A stretch of 64,000 bases of DNA from Streptomyces zingiberis (GTDB lineage: Bacteria; Actinomycetota; Actinomycetes; Streptomycetales; Streptomycetaceae), in NCBI RefSeq assembly GCF_012034935.1, contig NZ_JAATEN010000004.1, positions 62,001-126,000 on the forward strand. Reading direction: 5' to 3'. The first letter of the stretch is position 1; every line of letters starts with the position of its first letter. A program made the translations under genes and the position numbers. Below, in pieces: positions 59,736 to 64,000 of this stretch. The notes beneath the pieces were generated by a model. The model did not search any database. It had not been told where the DNA came from and saw only the letters and a program-made list of their open reading frames with translations.

Positions 59736-60620
59736 ATGGAACTGCCCGTGGTAACCGGGGTCGACGGCTCGGCGCACAGCCTGGCCGCGCTGGACTGGGC
59801 GGTCGACGAGGCGGCCCGGCGGGGAGCGGTGCTGCGCCTGGTGCACGCGGACGGCCGGCCCGCGGACGGCACCACCGGCCCGGACGCGCCCGCCCGCCCG
59901 CCGGCCGCGCCACCGCCGGCGGAGCGGCTGCTCGCGGAGGCCGCGGACCGCGCCCGGCGGCGGAACCCCGCGGTCGGGGTGGTCACCGAATCCGTGCCCG
60001 GGGACCCCGTCCTCGTCCTGGTCGAGGCGGGCCGCGACGCCGCCATGCTGGTCACCGGCTCGCGCGGCCGGGGCGCGGTCGCCGGCCTGCTGCTGGGCTC
60101 GGTCTCGCCGGCCGTCGCCGTCCGCTCCGGCCGCCCCGTCGTCGTGGTCCGCCCCCGCGCCGACGGGCGCTCCGCCGCCAGTGAGACCGGCGCCCCGGTC
60201 GTGCTCGGGGCCGGGGACGCCGGCGAGGGCAGCGCCGCGGCCCGCTTCGCGCTCCGCGAGGCCGCCGCGCGCTCCACGGCGCTGCTGGCCGTCCGCGCCT
60301 GGCACCGGCCGCACGAGCAGATACGGCACCCGCTGCTCACCGGGAGCCCGTCCGCCGCGGAGGAGGAACAGGCCGAGTGGCTGCTGGGGGAGACGCTGCG
60401 GGCACCGCGCCGGGAGTATCCGCGGGTCGAGGTCGGCCACCGGGTCGACGAGGGTCCCGCGCACCAGGTGCTGCTCGACGCCTCCCGCAGCGCCGCGCTG
60501 CTGGTGGTCGGCGCCCACGGCCGGGCCGACCATGGGGCGGGCCTCCGGCTCGGCAAGGTCACCCACGCCGTGCTGCGCCACGCGGAGTGCCCGGTCGCCG
60601 TCGTCCCCGTCCGCTCCTGA
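59736..60620 (+). CDS. universal stress protein, two tandem UspA domains
   Basis: A 294-residue cytosolic protein with two UspA domains. Domain 1 (residues 4-140) ends with GSRGRGAVAGLLLGSVSPAVAVRSGRPVVVV, the ATP-binding GxxGxGxG-like loop; domain 2 (about 150-292) ends with GAHGRADHGAGLRLGKVTHAVLRHAECPVAVV. ATG 59736 has no strong Shine-Dalgarno. It sits upstream of the HAD-GH65 pair by 74 bp, a common actinobacterial neighbourhood of stress and trehalose-like metabolism. Confidence 0.92.
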   Translation: MELPVVTGVDGSAHSLAALDWAVDEAARRGAVLRLVHADGRPADGTTGPDAPARPPAAPPPAERLLAEAADRARRRNPAVGVVTESVPGDPVLVLVEAGRDAAMLVTGSRGRGAVAGLLLGSVSPAVAVRSGRPVVVVRPRADGRSAASETGAPVVLGAGDAGEGSAAARFALREAAARSTALLAVRAWHRPHEQIRHPLLTGSPSAAEEEQAEWLLGETLRAPRREYPRVEVGHRVDEGPAHQVLLDASRSAALLVVGAHGRADHGAGLRLGKVTHAVLRHAECPVAVVPVRS

Positions 60621-60694
60621 CCGGGGATCCCGGGGGCCCCGGCAGGACCCGCGGAGAGCTGAGGAGAGCTGAGGAGACCGGAGGAGAGGAAGCC

Positions 60695-61699
60695 GTGAAC
60701 CCCGCCGACGGCGCCGATCGCGCCGGCACGTACCCGGGGCGGGCCCCGGAGGACCGCACCCCGCGCGAGGGTGAGGCGACCGGAGGGCTCGCCCCGCAGG
60801 TGCGGGCCGTCCGGGCCTGGGTGCTGGACACCGACGGCGTGATCACCGACTCGGCCCGGCTGCACGCCGCCGCCTGGCGCGCCGCCTTCGACACCTGCCT
60901 GCGCGAGCATCCGCCGCCCGCGCCCGCCGACCGCCGCCCGTTCGACCCGGACGGCGACTACCGGCACCATGTGGACGGCCGGGCCCGGCTCGACGGCGCC
61001 GCCGCGTTCCTCGCCTCCCGCGGGCTGCGGCTGCCCGTGGGGGCGCCCGGGGACCCGCCCGGCACCGGCTCCGTGCAGGCGGTCGCCGCCCTCAAGGACC
61101 ACCTTTTCGTCGAACGCCTGCGCGCCGGAGGCATCGCGGCCTATCCCGGTACGGTGCGGCTGCTGCGGGTGCTGCTCCGGGCGGGGGTGCCGCGCGCCGC
61201 CGCGTCCGCCTCCCGGCACGCCGGTGAGCTGCTGGAGAGCGCCGGGGTGCGGGAACTGTTCGACGCCCTGGTCGACGGGCGCGAGGCGGACCGCCTCCGG
61301 CTCCCCGGCAAGCCCGATCCCGCGCTCTTCGTGGAGGCCGCGGCCCGGCTGGGCGTGCCCGTGCGGGAGAGCGCCGTCGTCGAGGACGCCACGGCCGGTG
61401 TCGCGGCCGGCCGCCGCGGCGGCTTCGGCCTGGTCGTCGGCGTCGACCGGACCGACGGCAGGGAGGGCGGCACGGGGGCGGACGGGACCGGCCCGGGCGA
61501 CCGGGACGACGGGGAGATCCGGACGGGCCGGGCGGACCGGGACGGCGGGGCGGGCGGCGGGGGGCGGGCGGCCGACCTGCTCCGCCACGGCGCCGACCTG
61601 GTCGTCGCGGACCTCGCCGACCTGCTGGCGCCCGGTGCCGGCGACGCGGGCACCCACGGTGGCCCGGCCGGGCCCGCGACCGCCGAGGGGCCCGCATGA
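60695..61699 (+). CDS. HAD hydrolase, beta-phosphoglucomutase-like
   Basis: A 334-residue HAD-IA enzyme. The catalytic DxD is LDTDGVITDS (Asp45, Asp47), followed by an insert cap domain, SASRHA (motif II Ser/Thr region), KPDPALF (motif III Lys) and VVEDATAGVAAG (motif IV). In pathways with GH65 phosphorylases it turns beta-glucose 1-phosphate into glucose 6-phosphate. A Gly/Asp-rich insert (about 61450-61565) breaks the C-terminal part. GTG 60695 has GGAGGAGAGG upstream, and its stop overlaps the GH65 start (ATGA). Confidence 0.9.
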   Translation: MNPADGADRAGTYPGRAPEDRTPREGEATGGLAPQVRAVRAWVLDTDGVITDSARLHAAAWRAAFDTCLREHPPPAPADRRPFDPDGDYRHHVDGRARLDGAAAFLASRGLRLPVGAPGDPPGTGSVQAVAALKDHLFVERLRAGGIAAYPGTVRLLRVLLRAGVPRAAASASRHAGELLESAGVRELFDALVDGREADRLRLPGKPDPALFVEAAARLGVPVRESAVVEDATAGVAAGRRGGFGLVVGVDRTDGREGGTGADGTGPGDRDDGEIRTGRADRDGGAGGGGRAADLLRHGADLVVADLADLLAPGAGDAGTHGGPAGPATAEGPA

Positions 61700-64000
61700 C
61701 CGACTGGACCTGGCGGTACGAGGGGTACGACCCCGCCGAGGAACGCCTCCGCGAAGCGCTCTGCACCCTCGGCAACGGCTACGCCGCCACCCGCGGCGCC
61801 CTCCCCGAGTGCGCCGCCGACGACGTGCACTACCCGGGGACCTACGCCGCCGGCTGCTACAACCGGCTCACCTCCACGGTGGCCGGGCGCCGCGTCGAGA
61901 ACGAGGACCTCGTCAATCTCCCGAACTGGCTGCCACTCCGCTTCCGCCCCCACGACGGCCCGTCCGGCGACGCCCCGTCCGGCGGCGGCGCGAACGGCAC
62001 CGGCCCGGACGACGGCGCGGCGGACGGCACCGGCCCGGACCGCGGCGGCGCGGCGGAGGACCGGCGGACGGGGGACGCGGCGCCGGCCACGCCGTGGCTG
62101 ACCCCGGAGACCGCCCAGATCCTCCACCACCGCCGGATCCTCGACCTGCACACCGGCACGCTCACCCGCCACGTCCGCTACGAGGACGCGGCCGGCCGCC
62201 GGGTCCGCGTCGAGCAGACGCGCTTCCTCCACATGGGCGACCCGCACCTCGCGGTGTTGCGCACCGTGCTCGAACCGGAGAACTGGTCCGGGGTGATCGA
62301 GGTGGAGTCCGCGCTCGACGGCGGGATCGTCAACGCCGGCGTGGCCCGCTACCGCGACCTCGCCGGCCGCCACCTCACCGGGGTCACCACCGGAACCACC
62401 GGCCCCGGCGGAAGCGACGGCCCAACCGGAGACGGCGGCCCGACGCGGAGCCCCGGCCCGGGAGCCCCAGGCGGCCCGGACACGCCCGGCGAACCGGAGA
62501 CCTCGGAAGCCGGGGATGCCTCGGAGCCCCCGGATGCCCCGGACGGCCTCATCTGGCTCCACTGCCGTACCAGCCACTCCGACATCGGCATCGGCCTCGC
62601 CGCCCGCACCACCGCCACCGCCGCCCGCACCACCGCCACCCCGGCCTGTGCCACCGAGCCCGGCACCGCCACCGAGCCCGGCGGCAGCGCCCCGCCCCGA
62701 ACCACCGGCCGTACCGAGACGGACGGCCCGCGCATCGCCCGGCTCCTGCTGCTCCCCGCCGCGCCCGGCGAGCCCGTCACCGTCGACAAGACCGTCGCCC
62801 TGCACACCTCCCGCGACCCCGCGATCGGCGACCCCCTCGAGGCCGCCACGGACCGGGCCGCCCACGCGCCCGGCTACGCCGAACTCCTCGGCTCCCACCG
62901 CCGCGCCTGGCGCGCGCTGTGGGAGCACGCCGAACTCGACGTTCCCGGCGAGGCCGGGCGCATCCTGCGGTTCCACCTCTTCCACGTGCTGCAGACCCTC
63001 TCCCCGCACACCGCCGGACTCGACGTCGGCGTCCCCGCGCGGGGGCTGCACGGGGAGGCGTACCGGGGCCACGTCTTCTGGGACGAGCTGTTCGTGCTGC
63101 CCTACCTCAACCTCCACTTCCCGGAGGTCTCCCGCGCCCTGCTCGAATACCGTCACCGGCGCCTCGGCCGCGCCTGCCGCGCCGCGCGCGAGGCCGGGCT
63201 GGCCGGCGCGATGTTCCCCTGGCAGAGCGCCGGCGACGGCCGGGAGGAGACCCAGGAACTCCATCTCAATCCCCGCTCCGGGCGCTGGCTGCCCGACCAC
63301 TCCCGCCTCCAGCACCATGTGGGCTCCGCGATCGCGTACAACGTGTGGCACTACTGCGAGGCCACCGGCGACACCGGCTACCTCCACACCAAGGGGGCCG
63401 AGACGCTGACGCAGATCGCCCGCTTCTGGGCGAGCCGCGCCGCGTTCGACCCGGCGCTGGGCCGCTACCGGATCCGCGCCGTCGTCGGCCCCGACGAGTA
63501 CCACGAGGCCTACCCGGGGGCGGCCGTCCCCGGAGTGGACGACAACGCGTACACCAACGTCACCGCCGCCTGGGTGCTGGCCCGCGCCCTGGAGGTGGTC
63601 CGCGCGCTGCCCGAGCCGCGCCGCCGCGAGCTGTTCGAGCAGACCGGCACCGACCCCGGCGAGCCCGAGCGCTGGGAGGAGGTCTCCCGGCGGCTGCACG
63701 TGCCCTTCCACGCCGGTGTCATCAGCCAGTTCGAGGGCTACGGCGACCTGGCCGAACTGGACTGGGACGGCTACCGCCGGCGCTACGGCTCCATCCGCCG
63801 CCTCGACCGCATCCTGGAGGCCGAGGGCGACAGCGCCAACCGCTACCAGGCGTCCAAACAGGCCGACGTCCTGATGCTCGGCTACCTCTTTCCGCCCGCC
63901 GAACTGGCCGGTGTCTTCCGCCGCCTGGGCTACCGGCTCGACGACGCCACCTGGCGCCGCACCGTCGACCACTACCTGCGCCGCACCTCGCACGGCTCCA
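61696..64000 (+). CDS. GH65 disaccharide phosphorylase, 3'-truncated by the window edge
   Basis: The frame from ATG 61696 stays open to the last base (768 codons seen). It opens MTDWTWRYEGYDP, a typical GH65 start with LGNGYAATRGA. The (alpha/alpha)6 barrel has RGHVFWDEL, GREETQELHLNP, and VVGPDEYHE with catalytic Glu601, then YQASKQADVLML, which lines the phosphate site. Members phosphorolyse trehalose, maltose, kojibiose or nigerose to beta-glucose 1-phosphate. Two low-complexity inserts (about residues 86-134 and 233-340) enlarge the N-terminal beta-sandwich. Translation is coupled to the HAD gene; substrate unresolved. Confidence 0.92.
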   Translation, partial: MTDWTWRYEGYDPAEERLREALCTLGNGYAATRGALPECAADDVHYPGTYAAGCYNRLTSTVAGRRVENEDLVNLPNWLPLRFRPHDGPSGDAPSGGGANGTGPDDGAADGTGPDRGGAAEDRRTGDAAPATPWLTPETAQILHHRRILDLHTGTLTRHVRYEDAAGRRVRVEQTRFLHMGDPHLAVLRTVLEPENWSGVIEVESALDGGIVNAGVARYRDLAGRHLTGVTTGTTGPGGSDGPTGDGGPTRSPGPGAPGGPDTPGEPETSEAGDASEPPDAPDGLIWLHCRTSHSDIGIGLAARTTATAARTTATPACATEPGTATEPGGSAPPRTTGRTETDGPRIARLLLLPAAPGEPVTVDKTVALHTSRDPAIGDPLEAATDRAAHAPGYAELLGSHRRAWRALWEHAELDVPGEAGRILRFHLFHVLQTLSPHTAGLDVGVPARGLHGEAYRGHVFWDELFVLPYLNLHFPEVSRALLEYRHRRLGRACRAAREAGLAGAMFPWQSAGDGREETQELHLNPRSGRWLPDHSRLQHHVGSAIAYNVWHYCEATGDTGYLHTKGAETLTQIARFWASRAAFDPALGRYRIRAVVGPDEYHEAYPGAAVPGVDDNAYTNVTAAWVLARALEVVRALPEPRRRELFEQTGTDPGEPERWEEVSRRLHVPFHAGVISQFEGYGDLAELDWDGYRRRYGSIRRLDRILEAEGDSANRYQASKQADVLMLGYLFPPAELAGVFRRLGYRLDDATWRRTVDHYLRRTSHGS

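Noticed and set aside
61141-63993. A 950-codon minus-strand frame opposite the HAD and GH65 genes
   Set aside because: It is the antisense of GH65 and HAD coding sequence with strong codon-position GC bias on the + strand; its composition is Gly/Val/Arg-rich without a domain.

Overview
The window is chromosomal DNA of a Streptomyces or very close actinomycete relative. The support is very high G+C, strong third-position GC bias in every real gene, GTG/TTG starts, the full ceb cellobiose-uptake locus, TGGGAGCGCTCCCA CebR operators and a rifamycin-associated element. I cannot name a species. Both ends are truncated: a P-type ATPase gene runs in from the left and a GH65 phosphorylase gene runs out on the right. 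I recognise 46 protein-coding genes and no rRNA, tRNA, CRISPR array or insertion sequence.

Layout. (1) 1-11.4 kb, core genes: two P-type cation ATPases around an MMPL transporter, a secreted lipoprotein, DUF2795 and DUF4032 proteins, and an SDR-type reductase. (2) 11.5-31.9 kb, secreted degradation and xenobiotic handling: an orphan YrhB/Imm35 protein, cholesterol oxidase, an AA10 lytic polysaccharide monooxygenase, a lactonase, a rifampicin monooxygenase under a rifamycin-associated element, an epoxide-hydrolase-like enzyme, GH5 mannanase, a thiolase, GH44 glucanase, a PaaX-type regulator, a trio of poorly known genes (integrase-like, DUF4180, TOPRIM), a CE1 esterase and a membrane-tethered CBM2 protein. 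(3) 32.0-46.0 kb, a compact catabolic locus: CUT2-type ABC importer, amidohydrolase, FAH-family hydrolase, metallo-beta-lactamase-fold hydrolase, acyl-CoA ligase, class I fumarase/mesaconase, CitE-like lyase, class III CoA-transferase, and GntR and TetR regulators. (4) 46.4-64.0 kb: a flavin monooxygenase, then the cellobiose system (GH1, cebR, cebE, cebF, cebG, bglC, a second adjacent GH1), followed by a universal stress protein, a beta-phosphoglucomutase-like HAD and a GH65 phosphorylase.

How it works together. Seven perfect CebR boxes lie in front of the LPMO, GH44 glucanase, CBM2 surface protein, the upstream GH1 (two boxes), cebR and cebE. These genes would be induced together by cello-oligosaccharides: outside the cell LPMO and GH44 open cellulose or xyloglucan chains, a membrane-anchored CBM2 could hold the mycelium to fibre, CebEFG imports cellobiose and cellotriose, and up to three GH1 enzymes release glucose. 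Mannanase carries a different pair of LacI-type operators. The catabolic locus carries the same TACACT-nn-AGTGTA palindrome before its importer/hydrolase operon and before its TetR gene, so it is probably a TetR-controlled pathway ending in fumarate or mesaconate and then malyl- or citramalyl-CoA cleavage. The most novel items are the CebR-linked membrane CBM2 protein, this catabolic locus, and the integrase-like/DUF4180/TOPRIM trio.
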